A stretch of 64,000 bases of DNA from Rugalucina vietnamica (Eukaryota > Mollusca > Bivalvia > Lucinida > Lucinidae): the NCBI GenBank assembly GCA_964017185.1, contig OZ024871.1, forward strand, positions 5,937,214 to 6,001,213. The letters run 5' to 3'. Below are positions 1 to 10,955 of the stretch, one piece after another. The notes beneath the pieces are model-generated. The model searched no databases, was not told the origin of the DNA, and was given only the letters and a program-made list of their open reading frames with translations. How positions within the stretch are numbered: the stretch's first letter is position 1; each line of letters opens with the position of its first letter. A program made the position numbers and the translations under genes.

Positions 1-975
1 TACCGCCTGTGAATTCAATAATGTATATAAAATTATCTGATGCTAAATTATGCTGAATCACAATCATAATTTCATATTAAATTAATTTTGTAGGTCAAAT
101 TGGCCTCTAGGGTATAAGTAACGTTGTAACATTACAAAAAATATAAACAACTTGGTGTTGCACCGTTACACATCCAACACATGTAAATAATACATATGTC
201 CTTCTATGTTTGCGCTGCAAGCAATTGGTTTCCATAACCAAATTTGATTTCAACATATATAAAGCTGACAGCCAAAACTTCTATTGTAACACAGTCATTT
301 ATCATGCATGTTACATACGTGACCGAATTGAAATTCACAGGCTGTGAATTCAATTATGTATAGAAAGCTATCTTCCTCTTGTATCTACATTGTATTCGTA
401 AGGAAAATTTATACCAATCTTGTACCTAAAATAATTAAATTTTCATGTATCACTGGACCTACATGTACTACATTTTTGTCTGAGATAAAAAAAAAAAAGT
501 AAATTGCAATCAATTTTTAGATAAATCTATCTAGAGATAGAACAGTACAATGAAAGCCTTATATCAATCGCACATCTATAATTTAGATTGAAAGAAGAAA
601 ACAGGCAAATAGAGATGCTTATTTCAGCTGCCGTATGGAAAAAAAGTAACATACATAACAACTCTGAACAGCAAAACTTTCATATCTGGTTGGAATCATT
701 GATTTATTAATTGCACAATAAAAGATGACAAGAGTTTTGCTTTTTCTCGACTTTAACAAACAAAACAAGTATCGCGTGTTGCACTGCGTGATAATACGAG
801 GTTTGTGGGTTACATAGATTACAAGCTGTTTACAGACTTATGACCACAGAGAACTTAGTAAAACATGGTTTTCTAAGAACCTGAGACATGCCCCTGACCA
901 CTGACAGTAACCAAGTTTTTCTTCCTAGGGGGGGAAACAAACTTCAAAAATAGCCCATATATCTCAGATTGGCTC
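1..975. other. Non-coding AT-rich DNA
   Basis: I see no coding sequence, RNA gene or clear transposon ends here. A short phrase near 8-20 (gtgaattcaataatgtata) recurs with one change at about 347-361, so a small dispersed or duplicated repeat may be present. The stretch lies beyond the truncated end of the polymerase relic on the minus strand. Confidence 0.4.
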
Positions 976-2434
976 CTAGACCATTTTACGAAAGTTTTCG
1001 AACACGTCCGTCAGCAAAATGACATCAGTTTTTAAGTAAATGTCATAATATTGCCCAAAGTTGTTCATTTGAAAAACGTTCCACATGTTTTCCGCATGCT
1101 CATAATCATCATCTGATATGTCGGATTCTGACAGTTTATTGTAAAACGCACATTTATGCGGCAGAGACGTTTTGCTAAAAACGGCTGGAGATGATGCGAA
1201 GTCATATGGATAGACACCTTTACGTATTAAAAGTTTGAACTCCTCTCTATTTGGAAAGTGACTTGCAAGTGATTCAAACTTTGCAGCATTTTCCTTTGAC
1301 AGATTCGAGAGGCTCGTTCAAAAACTGAAGGGAATCAATAAATCTCAGATTGCCGACAGAAAACGAAAGGTATTTTTCGCTATGATTTGGAATAATGCTT
1401 AATTTTCTGTCCTTGTACATTTTCCCAGCAAATTCCATTAAAAGATGTGAATCGTAACCTCGTAGGCTATGAAACACAACTGGAATATAGAACTTGGAGT
1501 TTTGTGCTCTTTTGCCCTGCCTAAATTGAAACTGCAAATTACAAAAGTTATGTGCAGCTCCCCTATAGGTGTAAGGGGGCTAATGCATGTGGTCTCTCAC
1601 TTTATCGCTATCCAAATCTTTTCTGCAGATATTACATATAGTAGCATTTTGAAATGACTTTTCCTCCTCTACACTTAGCTTAAGTGGGTTGAAATTGGCT
1701 AAAATCAGACAAATTAGCTCCTCTTCTTCAAACAAACATTTGAAAAAAATGTCAATGACGTTCGGTCCCCAGTAGACCTTAGCAGGTTTTGACAATTCAT
1801 CACTGGTGCATTTTACCAGATAACAAAACCCTGAAGGTTCGTGCTTTTGATAAACCTGTGTAAACGGTTTACTCGTATCGGGTTTGCACGTGCTAATCGG
1901 CTCTGCGTATATAACAAAAGGTTATGTGGTTGAAATGCACCCATTGATGTTCTTCTGACTTTGGGAAGCTTAATTTCTGGGGTCCATTTGGTGAACAATA
2001 CGGAATATGCTCCTGCAGAGAACTTTCGGAAAATACCCATGTAAACAATAATTACAGTAAAATGTTTGAGCTTTGTGTGCCGTTCTGTCACCAAGTAGTC
2101 TACTCAAATTCTTGATGAGGCAAAAATGCCTTACTTCGCCCTTTGAAATCAAAAGCAGAGTCACGTGGTGCGGCATATCACGGAACTGGGTAATTTGCAA
2201 TGGATACACCTCCTTATTTTCTAGACCAAATACATTGATCAATATACTATTGCTTTTCTCAAATTTTGGTATCTGAGATATGGCTGTTGGAAAGTCGATC
2301 GCGTCCGTACATAACTCTCTTTCATACTGAACATAATTGGAAACTCGCTTGGCATGATCTTTAAGGCAAACTGGATGTAAGGAGCCCAAGATGGACCAAA
2401 TGAAACACTTTTGGTCATTGTTTTGAATATTCAA
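976..2434 (-). pseudogene. Polinton-type DNA polymerase B, N-terminal half, decayed
   Basis: This is the relic of a protein-primed family B DNA polymerase of the Polinton/Maverick type, which in intact elements replicates the element. The start of the reading (NIQNNDQKCFIWSIL) and CLIKNLSRLLG are typical of the region before the exonuclease domain. A CxxC...HxH treble-clef-like motif (CNICRKDL...DHMH, with M where C is usual) is followed by exonuclease-region blocks VVFHSLRGYDSHLLM and RFIDSLQFLNEPLE, then YLKTDVILLTDVFENF close to the end. The reading changes frame near 1970, between 1795 and 1925, and near 1305, and has an in-frame TAG near 1600. Similarity stops at about 980, before the palm motifs, so the catalytic polymerase domain is absent. 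A zinc-finger fragment lies directly upstream. The family call is secure from the motifs; the gene cannot be functional. Confidence 0.88.
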
Positions 2435-2461
2435 TACGGCCTTGTTTTTTGTTTGTTTTTT

Positions 2462-2744
2462 TTAGTTCACCTGAGCCGAAGGCTCACAGGTGAGCTTATA
2501 GTATACCCATGCTTTTATGGAGTTTAGGTGTCTCTGGAGCGAGTCTGCTAAATTTGGCGAAGCAAACTGTACACTGGTGATGTTCATTTCCAGAGTGAAC
2601 CGATCTTTTATGGCGTTGGAGGTTAGACTTTTCGTTGAATCGACGGCTGCAAATATCGCAGACATAATCTCCCTTTTCTCTCTGATTAGAAACCGCATCG
2701 GCCATCATTTGGAGTCTTCTAAGGTTTACCAAGTCAGCATTCAT
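2462..2744 (-). pseudogene. C2H2 zinc-finger fragment next to the polymerase relic
   Basis: The minus strand encodes one good C2H2 finger (YVCDICSRRFNEKSNLQRHKRSVH) followed by a second whose cysteines (CTVCFAKFSR) and histidine side (DSLQRHLNS) lie in different frames, so a frameshift near 2570 breaks it. The reading ends inside the small hairpin at 2465-2494. C2H2 fingers upstream of, or fused to, the polymerase are common in invertebrate Polintons, and only about 30 bases separate this from the polymerase start. I infer that both come from one element whose intervening sequence was lost. It could also be an unrelated zinc-finger gene fragment. Confidence 0.65.
2465..2494. repeat. Short hairpin of a dispersed family
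   Basis: The sequence cacctgagc-cgaag-gctcacaggtg folds into an imperfect hairpin. Similar CACCTGAGC/GCTCAGGTG hairpins are common in bivalve genomes as I know them. It lies exactly between the zinc-finger and polymerase relics and may mark the join where the intervening sequence was lost. Confidence 0.5.
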
Positions 2745-3512
2745 CAGACCATGTTGCGCAGCCCAGTTATTGAGCTGCTCCTATTGTCGGCTGGTGACAA
2801 ACAAAACGATAGTTGAAGTGCGTATCTTTATTATCTGACAATTATTGTTACATAAACAATACTCTATTTACGTTTAATACACTATTTACGCTTATTCACA
2901 GTTAATAGTCTCAGCGGTTTACACTATTTAAAAGTCACTTTAACCATCAATTCAGTTTAAATTCACTGAACTATGTAAGGGAACACAATTGTCAATATAG
3001 CTCACGCCGTTGTAGATTTTCTCACCTGTAGAAATATTTAACAAAAGTATTTCGGTTAACAATAATCTGTATGATAAAATACTGCAGGTAAATAATACAG
3101 TAGCATCAATGCTTGTGCAAAGCGAAATGATACTTTGTGCTTTTATAAGCTGCTGACTAGGGACTTTCCATTTTTACTATTTTAAGTCGGAGCAAGTTGA
3201 GACATGAATCCAGGTGGATGTATACCGCATTAAGACATACTGATTGTCTACGCGCCAGCGCGTAGACTACTCTAAGGTTTGAGATTGACCTTCTTACAAG
3301 ACAACTCATACACCTCTCTACAACTGCAACTGCACGTTTGAGTCTAGTGGCTTGACCATCGTGTTAGTATGATTCCGGGTCGTTTCGCCAAGGACCGTAT
3401 AAACACCCCCAAACACCCATGCAAACCTCCCTTTGGTTGGTAACATTTGTACCAATGGTGCAGTAGGTACCAAAAATGGGGCAAATTGTTAAATTCGTGG
3501 AACTGGTGCATG

Positions 3513-3705
3513 ATTGCATTCTATCTATGCAACAACGGAATGAAATGAACCGACGGTATTGTGACGCTATATGGTCAGGTATGAAAGCTTTGACCGCGCC
3601 CCACCTGCCGTGTAGCCAATTACATTCTATCCAAGCCACAACGGAATGAAATGAACCGACAGTATTGTGACGGTCGATTGTCAGGTATGAATGCTTTCAC
3701 CGCAC
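3513..3705. repeat. Two-copy tandem duplication, ~113 bp
   Basis: A block containing acaacggaatgaaatgaacc, then gtattgtgacg and tcaggtatgaa, occurs at about 3530-3590 and again at 3640-3695 with scattered mismatches. It contains no supported gene. The surrounding 2820-3990 shows no coding sequence that I recognise. Confidence 0.7.
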
Positions 3706-3990
3706 AGCATTTTATTTCTGTTGAGTCAAATGCACCACGATGAAATGGGAGTACGGTCAGATTCTTTGACATTCTAGTTTATATATGCGAAGCGTAGACC
3801 AAGCTTTTTGTTAAAGCTTATACTTGTTTAATGAAATACTCAATCTGATCCGGAAATCAGGCTTAAATATTGATTGGGAAATTCCAACAAGACTTCTATT
3901 AATAATTATCGCATATGTATTTCCATTATCTATAAATAGAAAACCGATTGCACCATCATATACAATCGATCCACACAATGCACTCACTGA

Positions 3991-6900
3991 TGCCTAGGTC
4001 ACACTAGGGCTTACGTACGCTGCGGACGCTGCGGATAGGTGTTCCGTATCTGTCCGTCCTATCCATAACGATTCGTATCTCATCCGTAATGTCCGTAACT
4101 GTACGTATCGTATCCTCAGGGCGCGGTAGATCCGCGGGCAAATTTTCATAACTGTCAAAAATGCATGCGCGGATGGATGATCGGTAATGGTAGGCAATGG
4201 TACGTAACTGAAGGCATTTATTCGAATCTGTCCGTATCTTATCGCATCTAAACGTATCATTCCGCGATAAAGCATTTGTTGCGGATCGATACTGTTACAT
4301 ACGTGTTGTTTCGTTCGGTTGCGGTCTTTGTCGTTTATACACACTTTTCGATACAATTTAATACGTTCAGATACGAACACGTAATGTTACGGTTTTCCTA
4401 AAGTTTACACAGCATGCCACACGTATGACAGGATGCAACTTGAACAATGCTAATAAGCGTGTGGCTGAGCCCTCTAGAGCTGAGTGTTTGGGCATAACAT
4501 AATCTGTATCCAATGCTTGAATGAATCATACAAGAACGTTTCTGGAATATATAGTCTCCTTGACAAAAATGTCCGTCATTTTTCTATTATACAGGTAATT
4601 TATTTATTTAAGGATATCCATACTTCATTTATGGATATCCATAATTCATTTATGGATATCCTTAATTCATTTATGGATATCCTAAGATAATTAAAGATAT
4701 CCATCAATATTTTTGGATATCCTAAAATGAATTAAGGATATCCATAAATGAATTATGGATATCCATAATTGAATTATGGAAATCCTGAAATACATTTTTG
4801 GATATCCAAAAATCACGATGAATTATGGATATCCATAATTCGATTTTTGGATATCCAAAAATCGAATTATGGATATCCTTTAATCAGCTCATTTAAGGAT
4901 ATCCTTAAATGTGTTTTAGGATATCCAAAAATAAGCTTGAATTTAGGATATCCATAATTCGATTTTTGGATATCCATGATTCTTTTTTTGGATATCCATA
5001 ATGATCTGATTTAAGGATATCCATAATTCGATTTTAGGATATCCATAATTCATTTTAAAAAACATTTCTTTTCCATAATGATTTTTTCCGTGTAATACGC
5101 ATGCGCTAACTTAAACTGAACGAAACGGAAGCCAACGTAAATTCAACCACACCGGATGCCTCAATTCTCTGACTATGGAGAAATCATTATATCCCATAGG
5201 CACGTATGGGGTGCCATTTTACTATTTATTTCCTATTTAGGGATGTCCAAAATTCATTTTTGGATATCCATAATTATTTTTGGATACCCATAATTCTTTT
5301 TTGGATATCCTAAAATCGATTTATGGATATCCTTAATTCGGCTGAATATTGGATATCCATAAATTGATTTTAGGATATCCTACAATCGAATTATGGATAT
5401 CCTTAAATACAATCCTATTTTTGGATATCCATAATTCGATTAAAGGATATCCTGAAATCGGGCTTATATTGGATATCCATAATTCGATTTATCGTTAATT
5501 ATTGTAGGATATCCATAAATGAATTAAGGATATCCATAATACATTATGAATATCCTTAAATAAATTATGGATATCCAACAATAGGGAATAAATAGTAAAA
5601 CGGCACTCCATAGGCACGTACATCATTTTTTTGTGATTTAAGGATATCCTTAAATGAATTATGGATATCCTTAAATACAGTCCTATTGAAGGACATCCAT
5701 AACTCATTTATGGATATCCATAAATCGAATTATGGGTATCCAATATTAGCCCGATTTTAGGATATCCTTAAATCGAATTATGGATATCCAAAAATAGGAT
5801 TGTATTTTAGGATATCCATAGTTCGGTTGAAGGATATGCTAAATCTATTTATGGATATCCAATATTCAGACGAATTTAGGATATCCTTAAATTGATTTTA
5901 GGATATCCAAAATGAATTATGGATATCCAAAAAAGAATTATGGATGTCCAAAAATACATTTTGGATATCGAAAAAAATAAGGATATCCATAATTCATTTC
6001 AGGATATCCATAATTCATTATGGATATCCATAATTCATTTCAGGATATCCATAATTCATTTTAGGATATCCAAAAATGTTAATGGATATCCTTAATTATT
6101 TAAGTATAGCCATAAATGAATAAAGGATATCCATAAATAAATTATGGATATCCTTAAATGAATTATGGATATCCAAAAATAGGGAATAAATAGTAAAAAG
6201 GCACCCATAGGCACGTACATCATTTTTTGTGATTTAAGGATATCCTTAAATTATGGATATCCTTAAATACAGTTCTATTGAAGTACATCCATAACTCATT
6301 TATGGATATCCATAAATCAAATTATGGATATCCAATATTAGCCCGATTTTATAATATCCTTAAATCGAATTATGGATATCCAAAAATAGGATTGTATTTT
6401 AGGATATCCATAGTTCGATTTTAGGATATCCTAAAATCAATTTATGGATATCCAATATTCAGACGAATTAAGGATATCCATAAATCGATTTTAAGTATCC
6501 AGAAATGAATTTTGGATATCCAAAATGAATTATGGATATCCATAATTAGGGAATAAATAGTAAAACGGCACCCCATATGATTGTTGGTTGATGCGTTCAT
6601 TTACGGTGTAGATACGTTTGTGTTACGGTTTAGATACGGAAAGATTCGAATCAACGCCTTCATTTACATGTCATTACGTACTATTACGGGTGTTTCATCC
6701 GTGCCCAATTTTTGACTTTTTTCAAAATTTGGGCGCGGATGGAATCGGACTTGCATATACAATACGTTAAGATACGAACATATACGGAAAAGATACGAAT
6801 TGTTACGGATATGACGGATAGATACGAAAGGTCAGTCCGCAGCGTCCGCAGCATCCGGATGTGCTAGTGTGACTGTAGTTTGACTAAAACCTGCGTTTTC

Positions 6901-7211
6901 TTGCATCAAATTTCACCGTTATATACGCAAGAAAACGCAACATTACGTATCTGAAGGTGTATGTCTGTATCTAAAAGTAACAGATGGTATCGAAAGGTAT
7001 GTAGTCAAGTATCTTAACCGTATGTATTCGAATTTATCCGTAACTATCTTCGAACGTATCCGTATCTTTCCTGAACTACCCGTATTTATTCGTATTTAAA
7101 GGTAATAAATTCATTAAGAACCGTTAGCCCCGCCCACAAAATTCTGCGGATCGCTACGTATAGTATTCGCAACTATCCGCGGCATCCGTAAGCGCTAGTG
7201 TGACCTAGGCA
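3991..7211. mobile_element. Large MITE-like TIR element with palindrome array
   Basis: The left end tgcctaggtcacactag (3991-4007) is matched in inverted orientation at 7195-7211, and the similarity continues inward through gcttacg and gcggatag, giving terminal inverted repeats of roughly 35-40 bp. A possible 3-bp target duplication TGA flanks it (3988-3990 and 7212-7214), which is weak evidence. Both shoulders (4010-4400 and 6580-7200) are full of short cgtatc/gatacg/cggat words in both orientations. The core is a long array of GGATATCC palindromes. No transposase is encoded, so it is non-autonomous. A second sequence of similar style begins near 45762. Confidence 0.75.
4611..6575. repeat. 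Array of palindromic GGATATCC words
   Basis: Dozens of copies of the self-complementary octamer GGATATCC are spaced every 15-35 bases by A/T-rich linkers such as ataattcattt, aaaaatcgaat and ttaaatgaat. The linkers are also partly self-complementary, so much of the ~1.9 kb can pair with itself in many registers. A different module (gggaataaatagtaaaacggcac...ataggcacgta) interrupts the array in direct orientation near 5583, 6182 and 6545 and inverted near 5195-5245. The unit length varies, so this is not a simple satellite. Confidence 0.9.
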
Positions 7212-7603
7212 TGACAGGTGGATCGCCCTATATAAACGCATGTGTGGATCGAGAGGCACAGGAACCCCCAATTTACTTTCATTAAGGGTTTACAATGAGC
7301 AAATATTTAAGGTAAGCTACAGGATCATTGGTCCTCTTGTGTCCTCTTTATATGTCATGTTTGGTATTTATTATTTGTGCTTTCTACTTTAAAACATCGC
7401 TTTTTTCCACATTCTATACAAAGATTTATACAACAACAACTTCAGACAAACACTTTTAAACATACATGTAAGCATATTATCATACATCAATTCAGCACGT
7501 TAATGTATACAGTTTCGTGTCTACTCATGTTCTCTATAAATCTTTATACATAATGCTTTTAAGTGAAAAATGTGGAAAAAGAAGAACATTCAAAAGAAAA
7601 AAA

Positions 7604-7628
7604 TGCAATAAATAAATAAATAAATAAG

Positions 7629-7659
<31 letters not shown>

Positions 7660-7690
7660 ATAGGTGAATAAAATAAATAGATGAAATAAA
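7604..7690. repeat. (TAAA)n microsatellite
   Basis: About 85 bases of imperfect AATA/TAAA repeat. The flanks from 7212 to 8270 hold no gene that I can support. A TATA-like tataaa at about 7231 precedes a short ATG segment followed by ggtaagc, but nothing downstream supports an exon. Confidence 0.9.
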
Positions 7691-8276
7691 TAATATTGCT
7701 ACTGTCTACTTCTAAACTTTACGCTTCATTTGTTGTCCATGCATCAATTAAGGTACTAAGAGGTAAGATTATCATAAAGCAAAGCCATCTTCGATCCCGG
7801 GCTTCTCGATAAAACAGCTACAAAAACCAACCAACCGGTTGAGCCTTAGGATACTCCCGGGACAACAAAACCCACAAAAACAACATTCTCTAGTACTGGT
7901 CTCGCCCAGGAAAAAATATTTAACATCAATATAAGCGATCTTGATTGGTTGTCAGTTTCAGGCCACAGTGACTAATAAAATGATTGACAGGTATTATCTC
8001 ACCTGGTTGTTTATTGCAACCAATTATGACACTGATCAGGGTTTTTTTTTACCCCTAAAGTTAGCCAGCTTCCTGTGTGTAAGCTCCGCCCACTTCTAGG
8101 ACTAGCTACCTGTTCATCTTCAACCTGGAAACCAGACCCCGGGCATGAAAACCCTGTCTTTAAATGAAATGACTTGAAATGTTGTATGTTTGGAATTTGT
8201 TTTCTTTGTTAGCTTGAAAGATGAAAATTAATATTCTTCTAAATAACTAATGAAATTTTGAGTTAACACTTTGTAA

Positions 8277-8530
8277 TTGGGATTTGCTTGGGCTATTCCG
8301 AAACTCATTGTCTTAAAATCTAAACTGAAGTTGAAATTTCTCACCGCTGTGTCTGGTGTGGGTTCGAGCTCCGCACTGGCCACATGTGAGACAAACCAAG
8401 TTTTGCTTGCGGGTGTGCCAGGTGGTTTTTCTCGGGGTTCTCCCGTTTTCTCCCACCTACTGATTGACCCGTCTTATATGAGCTGAAATAGTCTTGAAAT
8501 GGACGTAAAACTGAAAACAAAAAAAAAATG
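8277..8530 (+). repeat. SINE-like repeat fragment
   Basis: A B-box-like stretch (gggttcgagctccgc, near 8360) is followed by a conserved-looking body (ctcggggttctcccgttttctccc) and an A-rich tail ending near 8530. This arrangement resembles tRNA-derived SINEs in molluscs. No A box is clear, so the copy is probably 5'-truncated or decayed. Confidence 0.45.
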
Positions 8531-8663
8531 TAAAGAAGTTGAAATTACAGCGATTCAGAAAATTCGTCAGTGAAGTCCAAACATCGCAAATTTACATTAT
8601 CGCAGGGCCGAGTTACGATGTAACAATATTATGCCTTATATTGCGTTGTTCACGACAATAACC

Positions 8664-9250
8664 AAAAAGGTACAGGTATGTAAAGATCAGGAAAAGGCGC
8701 AATCAGAAAAAGATTCCCACTCCAAAAACCGAGGTGGGAAAAACCAAACTAACAATCAGGTACTTATACCATGAAAACATTTCGAAAGCCGAATGAGCAG
8801 CTTTTTTCCGAATAGGTGGCCACTCAGTTACCTTAACTTAACGAAAAATATGAAAACACACATAAGGCGCCAACAGCACAAAAAATTTTAACACCAAGAC
8901 ATAAAGCAAAAAGAACCACCACAGAAGTATCGACTTGGAACGATCAGTAACACAAAGTTACTGGCGGGCTTAAATCGATTTTACATGGCCATAACCTCAC
9001 CCTCAACTTCTGCAGTGGTTCATAACATTTAGTTAGTTCTTCGGTCCTCGTGGTGAATCTTTAACTAGTCAATGAATCATCAAGAACAAACAAATAAATC
9101 ATGATATTAACATCCTGATGAATCAAAAACCAGGACTCACACATTCACTAAGCTGCCCGACGATGGAGATCCCTGGGCGCCGAATAACTTATTAACTCCG
9201 GAGCAAAAGAAAAAAAAAAACATCAGTTGGACCCCGGTGGGCCAAGCCAT
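8664..9250 (-). mobile_element. Penelope (Naiad) 3'-end fragment, inverted
   Basis: On the minus strand this matches the 3' untranslated part found after the reverse transcriptase at 14968-15800. Shared landmarks are ggcccaccggggtccaact, the gttattcggcgcccaggg block, the atgaaccactgcagaag block, and the terminal ctgattgcgcc...tgtacct. It lies head-to-head with the main plus-strand Penelope copy starting near 9676. Inverted 5' partners are a known property of Penelope-like elements. It contains no coding capacity. Confidence 0.8.
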
Positions 9251-9675
9251 ATTTACAAAAGAATTAGCCCATGTTTGATAAAATGACCGGTTCCATGTTT
9301 TGTCGTTCAAACATGAACACAAATATTCATTTTTGATATCAAATAAACATGGGATTCTGCAAAAATCACTAGCGTTTACTTCAGTTTGTAAAAGGAGAAG
9401 AAAATAAAATAGATAAATGCCCAGCGTGGGATTTGAACCACAGGTTGAACGGTGAACAGACTATCTATCACACTAATGGGGATTGTTATTTTCCTATCTC
9501 TAATTACCTTACTCTTCGATACTTCATTGAAGGTCATTAGTTGACCGTCACTCGTATCTCGTTGTATAAACGATTCTTACGTTATTATCCATAGGCTTGT
9601 ATTAGACATTGACCTGAGATGTGGGCTTCTGTTACCCATTTCTCTTTCATTCAAAAGATTTTGCATTATGATTAA

Positions 9676-10955
9676 GTGCATTATTTCTTCTATAACCGAT
9701 ATGAGTGTCGCGCTTCTTTTGGCAGTATCAACACAGAACTCGCATCTATGACTATCACAAAACGATTAGGTATTACATTAACTCCGTTTATGTTGCATGC
9801 CGCGTCTACTGTACGGATTCCTCATTCAACTAACAATTTTCAAAATTTATTACCTACTGTTAGGGTGACACCTCTTAATTTATTTTCGGCATCTACTGTT
9901 AATCTACACGGAGCTTCTAATTCTAATATGTTTCGCAATAATCTTCAGATAAGATTATCGCCACTCAAATCTCTAATTTTACGTAAATATGCTAATCCGT
10001 TCAAGAGACCTGGACTGTACCCTAGTATTTCTAAGTACAATGCCAAGAAGTGCAACTGCTGCAATCATTTATACTCTAAGACTACTATCACTTCATCCGT
10101 GAATGGTAGGACATTTTCAGTAGTCAATGATTCTGATTTAGACTGAAAATCAATGGATCTTGTATATGTTTTAACTTGAAATACTAAAAAATTGTAATAT
10201 GCAATATGTTGGACAAATTTGTCGAAACTTGCAAAAACGATTTGGTGAACACTATCGTAGAATCACAAAGCCTAAAATTATCGATACCTTTCTTTACCAG
10301 CATTTTAAACGCACTGGTCATTCCCCAATAATGTTACAGTTCAACCAGTGGAGAAAACTTTATATGATTCTATTTCTTCCACTAGATTCAAAAACATCAA
10401 ACGATTTGAAACTGAACTTAAATGGATAAAATTATCGCAAACACCCTTTCCACTGGGATTTAACGATAACATTTACCATGAAGGTAATATTTCTAAAATG
10501 CCCGATTTTGATGTTCTTACACTTTTAGAGTCTCGTAAACGTAAATCTAGATCTCATGGTATAAGAAAAATTTGTAACGACAAGCGAAAACGGTGCGCTG
10601 CAATGAAAATGAACACTTCCCTTAACGATTTAGCGGCTAAACTAAGGGAACACGGTCGGCATTCTATGCTTTCTTATCTTAGTTCTCTACCTATTACTGT
10701 ATTACGTTCCTTGGACACAGAAGCTAACATATTTGACGATAGAAATAATCAAATGCACCATGCAGCACTGCTGACAAGATGTTATACTCAACACGCTCTT
10801 CGTCCATTTATCGTTTCCAAATCTAATCATATACGGCATTTTATTAAAATTCCATTCATTAATAAAGGAATTGACTGTATTGTTTTACCAAGTACTAGTA
10901 AATTTAACCCGTCTCTACGTAGCAGTAAGATGATTGCGGCGATGAAGACAAATAA
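9676..10955 (+). pseudogene. Naiad-type Penelope element, N-terminal GIY-YIG part
   Basis: This is the first part of a Penelope-like retroelement protein whose GIY-YIG endonuclease precedes the reverse transcriptase, the permuted order of the Naiad clade. A zinc-binding-like KKCNCCNHLYSKTTITSSV segment (~10045-10085) is followed by the endonuclease core MQYVGQICRNLQKRFGEH (from 10199) and a long linker (RFETELKWIKL...GRHSMLSYLSSLPITVLRSL). The frame is broken by TGA at about 10144 and 10178, by a frameshift in the A-run near 10190, and by another near 10370. After IRHFIKIPFINKGIDCIVL the reading runs into the array inserted at about 10956 and resumes at 13085. The GIY-YIG nuclease would nick target DNA for priming; this copy is dead. 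Confidence 0.85.

Noticed and set aside
7225..7320. Promoter and first exon (tataaa, ATG, ggtaagc donor) next to the palindrome element
   Set aside because: The candidate exon is only six codons, with no supporting downstream exon or domain in the window.
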